64,000 bases of DNA from Xenoacremonium recifei. Taxonomy: Eukaryota > Ascomycota > Sordariomycetes > Hypocreales > Nectriaceae. The notes under the pieces are model-generated. The model ran no database searches. It was given only the letters and a program-made list of their open reading frames with translations, and was not told the origin of the DNA. The first letter of the stretch is position 1. The number at the start of each line of letters is the position of its first letter. Below are positions 47,601 through 60,348 of this stretch, one piece after another. A program made the translations under genes and the position numbers. The stretch spans positions 62,001 to 126,000 of the forward strand of contig WOFQ01000029.1 of NCBI GenBank assembly GCA_012184525.1, given 5' to 3'.

Positions 47601-50600
47601 CAGCCCTACTCCGTTTTGTCCCTCATGATTCCCCGGATTGCATCCTGGGGACTCACAGAACCTCGACGACCTGGCCTCCTAGAGCCTGCAGCGGTACCCA
47701 GACGCCAGATCGCGCCGCCAGGAACCCGGGGGCTTTACTACTCAATCCCGGAAAATGACACCCCCTGTCCGTCCAGGGCCTCCAAAGCTAGCAAGCTCTG
47801 GAGGGGGGGAACTAACTACCCGCCCCAAGCCACTGGACGCCGGCTCTCATCCTAGAGCCAGAAGCTTCTTAAGCTCGGGACTTCGAAATTCATGGACCGA
47901 ACGACATCCGGTCAGGCGTGCAGCAGCAGTCTGATGGAACGCCAGCGTCGTTGCCCACTGTTCCATATGGCCAGAAATTGTGCCTCCAATTTCTTCACCT
48001 GCAGCGGCATCCTTCGCCTGCGTTTATGACGCTCCACCTCGAGAATGTCGGTCAGGGATCTGATTCCACCCACCGCGGCTCACCTTATGCACGCACACAC
48101 CCCTAGTGGACGGTCACTGCTGTAGGGACGCACTGAGACTGGCGGCTTGACTACGTATGCCCCCGTTGACGGCTCTGGGTCGCCGCTCTCACCAGGCACA
48201 GAGCCCGTTTGGCAGATGACCAGGACCAGGGTGAGGGGCGTGGCTCTCATCCTTCAAACAGGACTTTGGAGCAACCATGCCTAGTCTGTAGCCGGCAAGG
48301 GGATTCCGCTTCCACGGTGGCGCCATGGGGAGAGCGCACAGAGATTGACCAGGCCTTGGGACAGGGAGTGTTGGAGCAGGCCATCACGCTTGTTGACAGT
48401 TCAACGCCAGGGCCGAGATTGATGTCTGGAAATGTCAAGTTGAAACTCGTTGTTTTCGCTAACAACCTAACATCAATTGCCGGATGCTCATTCTCGAAGC
48501 CGCTCCACCGGACCAAGCAAAAAAGAGATTGCTCAATTGGGCCTGATTACGTCCGTACAACTTTGGACTGGCACATACGCGCTTGCGACGAGCTTCGACC
48601 GGCCACTGAACGAACCTGCAAGACCCATCCTTTCCTCGGTTCCCGCGCTGAGTCCTAAAATATCCAGAAATGAGCGAGACACGTCTGACTTTAAGGGGCG
48701 TTGGCCTATGAAGCTACCTGTCACATCTTGGATGACTCTGGCTCGGGAGTCGTCTGAACATTGGTGTCGTCGCCGGTCGGACACCCACGTATGGATAATC
48801 CGAAGTTCTACAGGACATATCATTGCGCACTACCGGATGGCTGCATAATTGTACTTTACACCCATGCTGCCTGACTCTTGATCGTCAGGATGGCTAACGT
48901 GCGGTCGGGTTCTCGGGATAATACCTAGTCCACCGTGGTACCCCTGAGGCCAGCAGGCAAGCTGCATCCCCTGCCTAGCTTCAGCAGCTCCCGCCATCTC
49001 CAAGTCATCCCTGCGCAGAGGTTTCCAGCAATTCGGAAACGGAGCATACCACGCTGAGCTTGCAGGGTGTCCAAGATGCCGTGCCCGACGTCTGCTTGTG
49101 GAGATGGAGGGCATGCATGTTCAACAAGTCAAAGGCGAACACAGCGAATACATGCAGGATTTTGGATGTATGTAATGTACTGGAGCAGAGAGGGTCCAGC
49201 TACCAGTAGCATCACCACTCTACAAGTAACGATTGGTCCTGGTTATGCGACGAAACGACGTTCATTGTCGGTCAAGCGCAGCTACAGTATCCTGGCTCGT
49301 GCTCACTTGCGCATCCCCGGAGCTATACTATGTACTCCGTACGCACGCGCTTGCTTCGTCCGGGATGAGCTGGCTCGACCTCACGGAGTGAGTACCAGAT
49401 CAATCCAGACATTGCGTGCGAGGTTCTGTGATCCTGAGCAAATTGATGGCGGGCGTACAATGTGTTTCGCACACGTCAACATCCCCAGCAAGAGTACGTC
49501 GCCGCAAACGCTCGCTGCCTCTGATATACTGCCCTAAATTTACTCACCTGGACAGAGCCATTTCAGATCTCAGATCTCTCACCCTTGTCCAACCTGAGAG
49601 GGGGCTTGATGCCAGCCTCCAGTTGAGACCGTTGCGTGTCAGGCCTGGCGCCGAATTCTCCCCCCAACCTTGCGATGGACTGGGTCAAAGTGTGATCATC
49701 GAGGCAGAGGTCTCACAACCGATACACAAGCTGAACTGTACAGCCCGGCGGTATGTACGCATACAACGTACCAGCCAGTCCACCGCAGTCCTGCACACCA
49801 CCTATCTTAGTAGTAGGTCTGTCTTGTTCCGGCCACCCTCTTGGTGATATTGACCAGGGTTCCTATAGCGAGCGAGAAACCAGGCCACGCGTGCATAAGA
49901 CGATCCACATTTCACACAGAGGCGTTGAGCTTGGGGATCGTCCTCTGATGATGCTTGCTTTTGTTCCCTTTCACCGCGTTTGACAATTGGCCAGCCACTG
50001 GACCGATGTTCAAGATGCGAAAGGGCGGTGCGGCCCCTCGACGCCGAGGCTGGTCGCTGGTCTACATATCGAAGCATGGAGTTCTGGAGCCACATGTGTC
50101 TCGACTGCGCGCGCAGCATGGACTAACATTAGTCGAGTCGGAAGTTGCTCAGTTTGACTCGACTGCTGCACGCGTGTAGACGCGGGACAGAGCATGAGTG
50201 GTCAAAGCACGCCGACACCGTACATACAGCATGTCTCGCATCACGCTGATATCGGCTCAGAAACTCTACAAATCTATGACTCGGGGCGAGGGGTGGCCGG
50301 AATACTGCGCAGACCCCCGCCATGGCAACTTTGCGTCGGTTCTTGTCAGCACGGTGCCCGTATCTCGTTCAATGATGCGTGACTCTGCAGTCTTGCCAAT
50401 CTCATTGACTCTTCAACCGTCTGCTCAGCTGTGCACCTGACGGATCCTGCTCCCGTGAGCGGCCGATCATGTCCATGCGGGTCGAATACCCGTCAAGAAG
50501 CAAGGCTAAGTATTCAGCCCGCGTCTGCGGGTTGACAAGTCCAGCGTCTCAAGTGAGCGGGATAGGGCTTGAGTGGCAAGCCGCCCAGCCAGCCACATTG

Positions 50601-53022
50601 TGTCTCATTTGTTGTCACTACGGGGAAGAAGCAAGCAGTCTCCGCCTCGCGGCAACCTCACCAACCACCTCAACCACACGGGGTTTGACTCGAGCACATC
50701 TGAGCACAATGTCTTGGAACGGTAGTCGGTGAGGATTCGCTTGCGGCAAGGGACTGGATTCCAGAACCCGGATGTTCCGCCTCGATCTTCTCATCACACC
50801 GCTTCTCGGGCTGGTAGCGTCCGACCTGAACGAGAATGTGATATCCAGACTTTCTGTTTCTGACAGAATCGAAGGTAAACCGTTTATGGCTGAAGCTCGA
50901 GGCAGAGGGGCGTGAGAGGTGACCGCCACCTCAATATGGAGTATTATTTGCGATATCAGTTTGCCCATCCACCTCCAACGTTCCATTGCTGAGCTGCATG
51001 TTTAGGCTCAGCCAAGCAACCCCCTCCATGGACCCCCTCCATCCTGCTTCTGTCCGTTTCTGAGAGCTGACGCTGCAAGCCCTCCTGCAGGGCGACATTC
51101 TCACAGCGCCGATCTTGTTGAGCCCGCTGTCTTGGACAAGACCATCCATTACCAATCTCTGCCGCTCCATACATGCCCTGCGCGGCACCTCACTCCAACG
51201 CCCCGGGACGATGCCTCGCCGTTGGACAGCTCTTGGCTGCATGACAGCAGGCAGCCCGGCACATGACGTTGGTTCGCCCGCCCGTCGCCCCGATGACACG
51301 CCGCCGCCCCAGCGAAGCTGAATCGCCATCCGCCTCGCCGACGTCAGATCACGTACAGCATGCTGCCAAACTGCTGCAGGGCGCACCGCTCTGGGCCCAG
51401 CAGGCGTCGAGGAGGGGGCGTGTGCGTGTGCGTGAGTGAGTCTTGCTTCACAGGCTCATGACTCGTCCGAGGACGTCCAGTTGGATGTTGCATGGCGGGG
51501 ACCGAGCACACGAATCACGGCGGCGGATGTTGACTGCGGCATCGGCGAGGGCGAGGGCGGCGTGAGGGAGCCAAGGAGGCGAGTTGGCGATGTTCTGCTG
51601 GTTTTGGGTAGAAGCTGCGCAGCTGGGAGGGAGCCATGAGCTTTGCGGTCTTCGAGACAGCTCGTCAGTTGGGTCGCGAGGGACGCTGCGACGTACCAGC
51701 TGTAGGTTAACCCTGTGTGGAGGTTTCGAAGGCCAGGTCAGGAGAGCAGGTAAGAGAAGGAGATGCACGAGACGGAGGGCTTGAGAGATTGAACGGTCGC
51801 CTCTCCTCAGAGGAGTAAGTCTATCTGACCATAACTTAGATTAGGTGCCATGCCTGTGACAAACTCGTAGCCCTATTCAATAATAATCCAGATGTCAAAC
51901 TTCTACCCGCGGAATAGCCACCTTGACGATTCCACGGCCCTCACATCGCAACGAAGCCATCCCGACGCTCCAATGTCCAGCAACACAGCCAGTAACTATA
52001 CCTAAGTTGCACTCAAACTCCAGAACATCCCACAGACTCTCCGAGCCAACACCGTCGTCATCCAGTCCCCGACTGCCACCTCACCGGTCCTCCCCTCTCC
52101 CTTAGCGAGCAGCCACCGCGCTTCGTAAAAGCCGTGCCCCCTCACTCTGTCACCCCGCGCACAAGAACACCAGAGAGTGCTTCACATCGACGACGTGCAA
52201 CCCCCAACACGTTTGGCCACGATTCACGCGCACGAGGCGAGGCGTCGTCGAGTAATGCACGGTGTCGTCGTCGACTGTGAATGTCTGACAGCCAGCGGAA
52301 AGTCGGTCATCTCGTAAGCCTGAAGACAGAAGTCGTCTGAGATGGGTCACGATAGTTTCCTAGAAACGCCTCTTTTGACAAGCTCTCAAGCTTACCGCCA
52401 CGGTCTGGAGTAAGGACGCCGCAGTGGACCAGGCTTCAACAGCCTTGAAACCTTGACGCCATCATCCCCGCAACTTCAACGGTCGTCTTTTAACTTATAG
52501 AAACGTGGGCTAGCCAAGGAATGATAAGACTCTAGAATACCATTGAATTTGAGTCATACTATCTGCACGGGATGCTTTGATTATTCGCACGGAAAACCAT
52601 TCCGTGTTAATATACGTTGGAAAAGCTTGAATATCGACATAATCGATCCCTTGTATATAAGCTATCCTGAGGTCTACATCTAACCCGCCCTACATCTCAT
52701 TCAAACACCATCCCTAGCTTTTTAAGCAGAAAAACAATCTTTTCTATTCAAGGAGGAGTTCTTTTGCAGGTTTATGATTATTCAAAACAGAGAATTCCAT
52801 ACGCATAGAGGAAGTGTGCCATGCAAAAAACATGACTCTTTTATTTTTTTTGTGTCGTCAATCTATCCAAAAATGAATCGCTAAGCCGCCGGTACATGCA
52901 TGATAATATAATCCAAAAAGCTAGACATAACTATCGTCAGACATATAATGCTTCGCTCAAAATTCGTAATCCAAAAAAGTGGCAAATAATGTATATCGTC
53001 AACATCTCCTTCATCACAGTGT
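38630..53022. other. 14.4 kb gene-free tract
   Basis: I found no supported gene, RNA gene, transposon or tandem array here. Open frames are short, overlap on both strands and carry no motif. Base composition does not shift to the AT-rich, TpA-rich state expected of RIP-mutated repeats. Four copies of TACTCCGTA occur (39138, 41655, 42801, 49333). The tract lies upstream of gene B (start 38629) and downstream of the gene ending at 53023, so much of it may be regulatory sequence for gene B or hold non-coding RNA. That is inference. Confidence 0.5.
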
Positions 53023-55820
53023 TTATGCCTCAAGCACGGCCTCACGGTCTCGATGAGATCGGTGATGGTGATGGTGAGAGTCAACATCCCTAGACCGCGA
53101 CTCGTACTCATCATCGTCTCGGTGACGCCTGCGTCGATCACGGTCCCTATCTTTGTCATCACGGTCATCCTCGTCGTCCCGATGGCGGCGATGGCGATGG
53201 TGTTTGCGCTTTTCTTCTTCATCCCGGTCATAGTCTCGGTCATAGTCTCGGTCTGATTTGTGGTTGTGTTCACGTTCACGTTCACGTTCACGATCATGAT
53301 CATGATCACGATCACGATCATCGTCATCTTCGTTGCGTCGACGCTCTGTTTACTTCGTTAGTAACGGCTTCATTCATGGTCTTCGAGTGACTACAACTGA
53401 CCTCGTAAAACCTGAGTCGCCGCGGCATATGCCTGAATCTCTTCCTTGCTCAAGACTCGAAGGACAATGACAAAGTCGTCTCGAACCTCAAATCGTTCTT
53501 TGCCAATGGTCAATGCCTCTGGATTGACCACCTTTCGGCTAATCTTGGTCCATTTGGCACCAGCAGGAGCCTCCTTGATCTTCTTGTCCTCCTTATGAGG
53601 TGCGACACCTTCTCGAAGGGGGTTTGGCTCCTCTGGGAACTTTGCGCTGGGTTGTTTGAGGATTCCCTTGATGGGTTTGTCTTCCCTTTTATCTCGTGGG
53701 GGGGATACAACACGGACTTGCTTCTCTTTCTGAGCTGCCTCCTTGTCTTCCGGAGGGGGGACGACCAATTCTCGACCACGGGATTCGTCTCGCGGAGAAG
53801 GAGGAAGGTCCCTGGTTTCTTTCGTGGCCTTGGCCTCTTTGACGATGACGTTGGCGTCTTTGATCGAGGGAGAGGGCGTCTTAGATTCCTTGGCTGGTCT
53901 GGACTCTTTCGTCGGCGAGGACGAGCGTGTCCTATTTGTTTCGACAATGACGGGCTGCTCCTTCGTTTCCTTATCCGAAGTCTTCATTGCAGCAAGCTGC
54001 TCCTTAAGCTGCTTGATGTCTGAAGCATCATTAGGGTCGAAAGCGATGGAGGCTCGAGGACGGCGAGAGGCCTTCTTTCCCTCGTCAGAGTCAGAAGCCG
54101 AAACAATAACGGCCTCGCTACTCTTGCGGGGATCTATATCCCGCCGTTTCCTCTCCTTCGAGTCGACATCGTCTTTGGAGTCACGACGTTCATGGTCTCC
54201 ATGTCTAGAACGAGAACGGTCAGGCGCTCGGGGGTGATCATACGTCTCTGACTCCCTACGCCGATCCCGGGGTTCATCGGAAGCTCTGCGCTGGTCCCGG
54301 TCCTCGTCAGATTCCCGGCGCCGTCGAGTCTCCTTCTCCTTTTCCCGTTTGTCGTCGTCCTTGGCTGACGAAGGAGTGAGACCCATTGCCGTAGCAGCAA
54401 TACCAAGACCGGCTGTGACCTTGTCGCGGAAACGAGTACGTTCCTTCTCGTCGTCATCACTACCCCTTTTGCTCTCTCGCCTCTCACGGCGGCCGTCCCG
54501 AGAGTCTCTGCGGCTTCGACGACGTTCATCCCGTTCTGTGTCGCGGACTAGCTCTTCGTCAGATCTCTTCTTCGGCTCTTCAACTCGATACTCTCGCCGG
54601 CGCTCTCGACGATCATCAAAATCGTCGACAGGCTCAGTCCGGATACCAAAGCCGCGTGTCATAACCCTATCATCGTGGAAGTAAGGAGCATCGTAACGTT
54701 CCGTGTCCTGAGCATGATCTCGGTCTCGGAACTCCCGCATGTTACGCTCGTCTTCTCGACTGCGATGATAATCGTCGTGGTGTTTAGAACGAGGAGCAGC
54801 CTCTTGGTAGAGTGATACGGGCCTTGCTCGTCTGCCCTCTGGAATGGTCCCAGCGACTTCAAGGTGTGACACGGGGGCCGGGTCAGGGGGAGCAGGGGCC
54901 ACTGGAGGTACGTCTCTCGGGGCATCGTAATATTCGCGCGGTTGAATCTTGTCAAAACCCCGGGTTGTCGGTGGAGGTCCGCCGCGACTCTCATAGGGGC
55001 GACTGGTATTCATGTTATAATTGCGGCCCATGTCGGGGCTGGTGTTAACATTAAGAACTCGCTGGTCAGTGTTGTAGTTGATGTTGGGACGATAGTATCC
55101 ACGATCCATGCTCTCGCGTCTGCGAGACCTGGACGGTCCGCTATGGTCTAGATCGTAGCGAGCCAGCTCACCAGCATTGGTATACTGGTAGCCCTCGTCG
55201 CCATAGTCGATATTGGCAGAGCTCTGGCGGGGATTGTTGGCGTAAATGACGGATGATCGAGATGGCCGGTATGGCTCCTCACGTAGCAAATTGTCGCTAC
55301 GCTCTCTGATGCGAGCGTAGTCGTCATTGTCGAATTGGTCACTGTACTGGCGAGCATGGCTGCGGGAACGTATGGATGAGGCAGGCTGAGTGAAGAACTG
55401 CCCCTCGCTGGCCCGATAATCGTCCCGAATGGGACTTCCGGACCTCGCGTTGGAGGTGTGGGAAGAGGTCGCGTGTGGACGATCCTTCCCTTGCGAAGTG
55501 GTCATGACAATGACAGGCGGCCTGGAGCTGTTTGAATCCAAAGTAGAAGATCGATGTCGGCTGACGTCTCGAGTCGTTGGTCTCATGGAGCGAGGATCCT
55601 GGGTAACGGCATAGGTCCTGGTTGCAGTCGGTGCACCAGAAGACGTACTGGACACCGAGTAACCGCGAGGCGGAGCCTGATGTCTACCAGACGAGGGTAT
55701 AATGTGCATATCACCAGCGTACAGGGACGAATATCCGATGCTAGTGGGCAGAGATGTTCTCGCTGGATTGTTAAATGTAGCTGCCCGTCCGCTGGGCGCG
55801 TAGCGATAGCGGTCTGTCAT
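53023..55820 (-). CDS. Charged disordered protein with conserved C-terminal module (DUF8035-like)
   Basis: Two exons (55820-53402 and 53345-53023; the intron has GTCAGT and AAACAG ends and a TTACTAAC branch site) encode 913 residues. Residues 1-350 are rich in Arg, Ser, Tyr, Asn and Pro. Residues 400-560 are dense in Arg, Asp, Glu and Lys with SR/RD dipeptides. An unusual hydrophobic stretch, KVTAGLGIAATAMGLTPSS, lies near the middle. The single conserved module is close to the end of exon 1: KWTKISRKVVNPEALTIG followed by FEVRDDFVIVLRVLSKEEIQ. I know this type of module from many filamentous fungi as DUF8035, from memory. Exon 2 adds a tail of RD/RE/DH repeats and a His run ending LEA. SR/RD-rich sequence suggests an RNA- or condensate-associated nuclear protein, but no catalytic or RNA-binding fold is visible. 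Function unknown. Confidence 0.85.
53270..53320 (-). repeat. Hexanucleotide microsatellite within coding exon
   Basis: The minus strand alternates CGTGAA and CGTGAT/CATGAT units that encode the RE/RD/HD repeats in exon 2 of the charged protein. All units keep the reading frame. Confidence 0.65.
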
Positions 55821-58800
55821 GGTGGCGCGAGTTGGATCACGACGTCAGAGGTGATCCGTACCAAGCGTTGGAGAGCAATGGACAGAAATTGAAAGACTCG
55901 ACTGTGTGAGGCCGGGAGATCTAAACCAATGCTCGAGGCTGTCGTGACCCGTGGTGGATCTGGAGGCGGAACACAGTCGAAGCGAGATACCAGCGAGAAA
56001 TGCTCGATTTTGAGGGCGAGGGCCACGTGAGGGGTTGTCGAGCGCTCAGCACCGTCAGACCCCAATTGCTGCAAGGTGGTTTGATCGCGGGGCTCGGGTC
56101 GCCGCGGACGGAAATGGCTGGCTGGCTGCACTCGCTTCTCTTTGTTGGGATCGGATCGAATGAGCGCCACGAGGGTGACGGTGCAGGGCAGGGGACTCAA
56201 TGTGTGCAACCTTGACTGCTGCGTGGCCGTGGAACCGTCGAATGTTGATCAATCAGCAGCACGCCAGCTTGCAGCGGCATCAGTTGGCGGATGAGCTCCC
56301 CTGTGTTCGACGACGATGCAGACGCACTGCACTCCACCCGACTACAGGTCAGTGGGGAGCAAAACAACAGAGGCGGTAGAGAGGGGAGCAGAATTGAGGG
56401 AAGATATCGTCGAAGAGAATTGAAGACAAGGTGGGGTGAGGATGGTCGAGTGAAATAAGCCCAAGTAAGAGGCCAGGCCAGGCCAAGCGCACGCAATGCT
56501 TAGTAGCTAACCCTCGAATTGCCGCGCCCAGACCAGATACTTCGTCTGACGCTCGCTCACCCTCACTCAGTCTAATGTTTGTCGGCACAGTGGTCAGGTA
56601 CTAGCGGGAGCCTGGAGAAGACCGGAGTCAATGTCAACGCGCGAACGATGATCGATGTGGTGGCGTGGGCCCTTTGCCTTGAGCGAGGACCAACGTCACG
56701 CACCGTCAGCAGGGTCCGGGTCCCTCCCTATGGCCGTTTCGGAGGGGTTCTGGTTCTGCGTTGGGCTGGCTGGGCCCTACTTTTTCTTGTTCGATATGAC
56801 TTCAGGCTCGGTCACTGAACCCGACGAGAAGCTGTCTGGCCGAGGAGACGAGACGTTGCAACTGTCCCGGCTCTGGCAGAGCCTCTTCCTTGGAGTTCAG
56901 TGATAGGTGGACTAGCTGCTGACTTGAGGTATGCAAGTGATGGGCTGCGCCGTGTTAGGCGTTCCAGCGGGCTGACCGAGAGTAAACTTTCAACCGCCAC
57001 GGCTCACTGGACTGGGGTCGCGTCGGTCGGTGCCGTAAAGCTCGGAGCTCTCTTTGTTGCGGAGTTGTGGCGGGACAGCGCCTTGAGCGGGACTTTTCCC
57101 ACGTTGGTGGATACTTTGGGCGGTGGTGTTTGCAGCCAAGTAGGGATCAAGTTCCCACGAGGTCGCTGGTGAGGCTCTGCGAGCTGGGGGCGGATGGGGT
57201 TGGCTCGTGTTGGAGGTGACGGTGCTGGATCGAAGGGTCGTTAGATAGTCTTCTCCTAGCGGGCGATGACGTGCCAACCTCAGCACCAATTCCAAGCCGG
57301 GCCGCGGCCTATACCTGGAATCCCTGGCCTTCGGTGGCGAATACGGGTATCCTTCAGAGACTGATGGATGGTTGAACGAAGAGAATGTCAATGGAGCGCT
57401 CCGCCGGTCTCTCGTCGTGCCGTTACCGTTACACGCAGCAGTTGTCGATTCTCGCAGGCAGATACGAGGATGTCTTTTCGGTACCGAATTTGAAGTAGTA
57501 ACGTCTGCGGATAGGCGCCGTCTCCCAAAGGTGATATCTGATGTGTATGTACAACGACAGGACAAGAGGAGTCACCTCCCCTGCTGTCTATCACCTCGTT
57601 ACTGCAAGGAGTTGGCTCGCAGAGCTTGAAAATCCAAAGAGAGGCTGCAGGGAACGTATTCGTATCTCTGCAGTTGCTGGGATGGTCGACGCCCAGAGAG
57701 GGCAACAGCAATGGGAGCCGAAGAAGCAACAATGGATGATGTAAAAGGAGGAACTAGAACTTTGTCTCAGTCGGAAGAGATGATGATGAATTGTGTCTGA
57801 CTCAGGTCTTAGGTTGTCTTGGACACGGAAGGAGCATAGGGAGAATCCATGAGGGAGCAGGAGCGTTTATCTACAAGTAAAGGAAGGAGCAAGACACATT
57901 TTGAGGCCATCTCCACCACAGCAACTCCCACCTTACACCTTCTGGAACGTCTTCTTTTCCTCACGTCTCCCCATTCTTCATTCTTAACTGCTATAGCAAC
58001 GGCTGAGGACAGCTCAGACACCACCTTCTGAGCCCCTGGACGACCCTCCGCATCAGCGCCATGGCCAGGATTTTCGCCCAATCTCGAGGCGGCTGCCAGC
58101 GGCGTCATCGCTCCAGCCGCCCCCCCGAATCCCCAAGGCCCTGGACGGGTCTCCATCCAGCCAGTCTTTGGGCTCCCACGCTTCTACCCAACGCAAGGCT
58201 AGTCGCCTCGGCATTGAAGAAAACAATGCCAATCCGGGGCTCTTGGCCTGCAATGGCTTGGGTCATCACAAACCGACCCGCAAACGCTCGGATGGCCATC
58301 CTCACCTCACCTATAGCGGGAGGTGGCCACACCACAGTTGCCGCCTCATCTTGCGCTTTGTATATTCCAATTCCTCCTTTCGGCATCTTCGAGGGCCTCT
58401 AGGGGTCCTCCGTCGCCAGAAGCGCCAGTCACCAAAAATCGATCCGGTGTCCCGGCCGGGGCTGAAGATCTGCAGTCTGCAACATCTGGCTGAGATGCTC
58501 GAGATGCAGCTTGGACCAACACGACCGGACCGGCCTATTCGCTGAAGCAGCTGTCGTGTGTCGTTCCATTTTGTCTCGGTCGCCATCAATATCAATGCTG
58601 TACCCGGTTGGATGCCTCGCATGAGGCGCTTAAGCCGCTTCCCGTGTCATCGAGAGCGTCTTGACGTGTCCGGAGAGGCGATGCGAGGCTACAGAGCCGC
58701 AACAGCCTGACACAACCGTTTCGCACAGCCTACCTATCTGGCCATCGCGAGTGCGTTGGACAATTGTTTGCCGCTGGCCAAGCCCATGTTGACGGTGGCA

Positions 58801-60348
58801 CTCTGCGTCACTTGTCAAGCTGTCACTCGGCGTTTTCGCTCGCCCCGGCGGCTCAAGCAGCTTTGTCAATGCTCTGTCAAGCCTGGCCAACGAAGGCTCA
58901 AAGTTGCGTTGCCCCCCAGTCTCACACGACGCTAGAACCTTTTCACAAGCTTCGACTCGGAGTCATCATGAAGCCCGCTGGCTTGGCTAGCTTTGCGTCG
59001 GTCCGGACGTGACCACCAAGACAAAATTTGCTTCGTTCGGTTGGGCATTGACAACTATATGACAAGGGATCATCCCGGTTTTGTGTTCTCGCAGGGGTCT
59101 AAACTCTTTTTCGGCCAAAGGTGGGAGCGGATATTCTCGCCTCTTCCACCACCACCACCTCCTTCTCCTCGGCAACTCTGTATAGCATCACGTCCGACTC
59201 GAGATTCTCAGCGCCCCCCGCGGCAATCATCGACTTGTCTTGCTGAGCTGGCAACCCTCCACAAGAGTGGACGACGATCAGGATGAGGCAAAATTAACAG
59301 AGACACACCCTCATGTGATTTAGGAGAGCTGCGCGCCCTAGAACATTCTCCAAGGCTAGTGGAGATCTAGACGGAGTATTCGCCCTTGGGCAGCTATCTG
59401 GCTCTAGTTGATCTTCAGAATCCTTTCCTTTTGCCCCTTAAGCGAAGAGTCGGCACCATCATGAGCCCGAGCAACACTAGTACGGGTACTCGAGTACATC
59501 CTCCGTACTCCGTAGTACATCTCGAGATGTGTGGGAGTAGCGCGCATGGCGGTGACTGGATTTGACGGGGAGAGGTTGTTGTGATCAAAACATGTCAGCA
59601 CTGACCAAGTGAGGTGCAATTGTACCACCAGAAACAAGGTCCTTGCCCCTTTGCATCATCTCGGGTTGGCTAAAGTACAGCTAGCTATGCGAAGTCTTGG
59701 GGGTCCCGTGGGCATGTGCATTATCGAGTATCTTTCAGCTTACTGCACTTCACAACTCCATCTCGTCATCGCCTTGGGGGTTCGAACTTCGAGTCAGATC
59801 ACCCGCGCTGTCCTGCACGGATTCATATGGCCCATCCTATGACATGGCTCCTTTGACTGACTCTGCAGGTCAAACCATCCAGTCTTACCTTACTCAGACC
59901 GATGAACAGAAAGACGTGGCCCGGGCTCACGCGGATATCTGTAGTATCCCCGCATTGTCTGCCAACACGGTGCAGCACCGGATGCACTTTGGCCGTGCCG
60001 CGATGTCGATGGACGAAGATGGACAGTCGCGTGCGTTGGCAGTCGCATGGGGTTGGACCAGCGTCTGCAAGGCCTTCCTGCGGTTAAACCTGGGTTGCCT
60101 GTCGGGCCACACGCTATCACGTCGTCTGACTCGACAGCTGTTGACACAGCAGGCGGTGCATTTTTGCCGCAGCATGCGTCGCTCAGATCGAATCGCAGAT
60201 GAAAGGCAACCATGCATCCCGCGTTGGGGCTGATGACGATGGTAGCACCGGTGCCTACACAGACAGCGAAGCGATCCAAGCATTATGCACACCGCCAGTC
60301 ATTCCGTCTTGACCTGAAAACACAAGGCAGATACTTGTGGCAAAGTAG
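55821..60348. other. 4.5 kb spacer between charged-protein promoter and LysM gene
   Basis: It holds the promoter of the charged protein and the 3' flank of the LysM gene. I see no supported gene; frames of up to 190 codons (for example 56990-57565 minus) lack motifs. One TACTCCGTA copy is at 59516. Confidence 0.5.

Noticed and set aside
51448..51768. 106-codon minus-strand frame starting with a Leu-rich stretch like a signal peptide
   Set aside because: The hydrophobic stretch is short, no cysteine pattern or domain follows, and no promoter or intron signals support it.
52881..53327. Minus-strand frame of 148 codons rich in Thr, Ile and Met
   Set aside because: It is a shifted frame of the microsatellite-rich last exon of the charged protein, whose true frame joins the upstream exon through a good intron.
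57809..58622. Several 90-125 codon frames on both strands
   Set aside because: They overlap each other, and none shows a domain, signal peptide or consistent splice structure.
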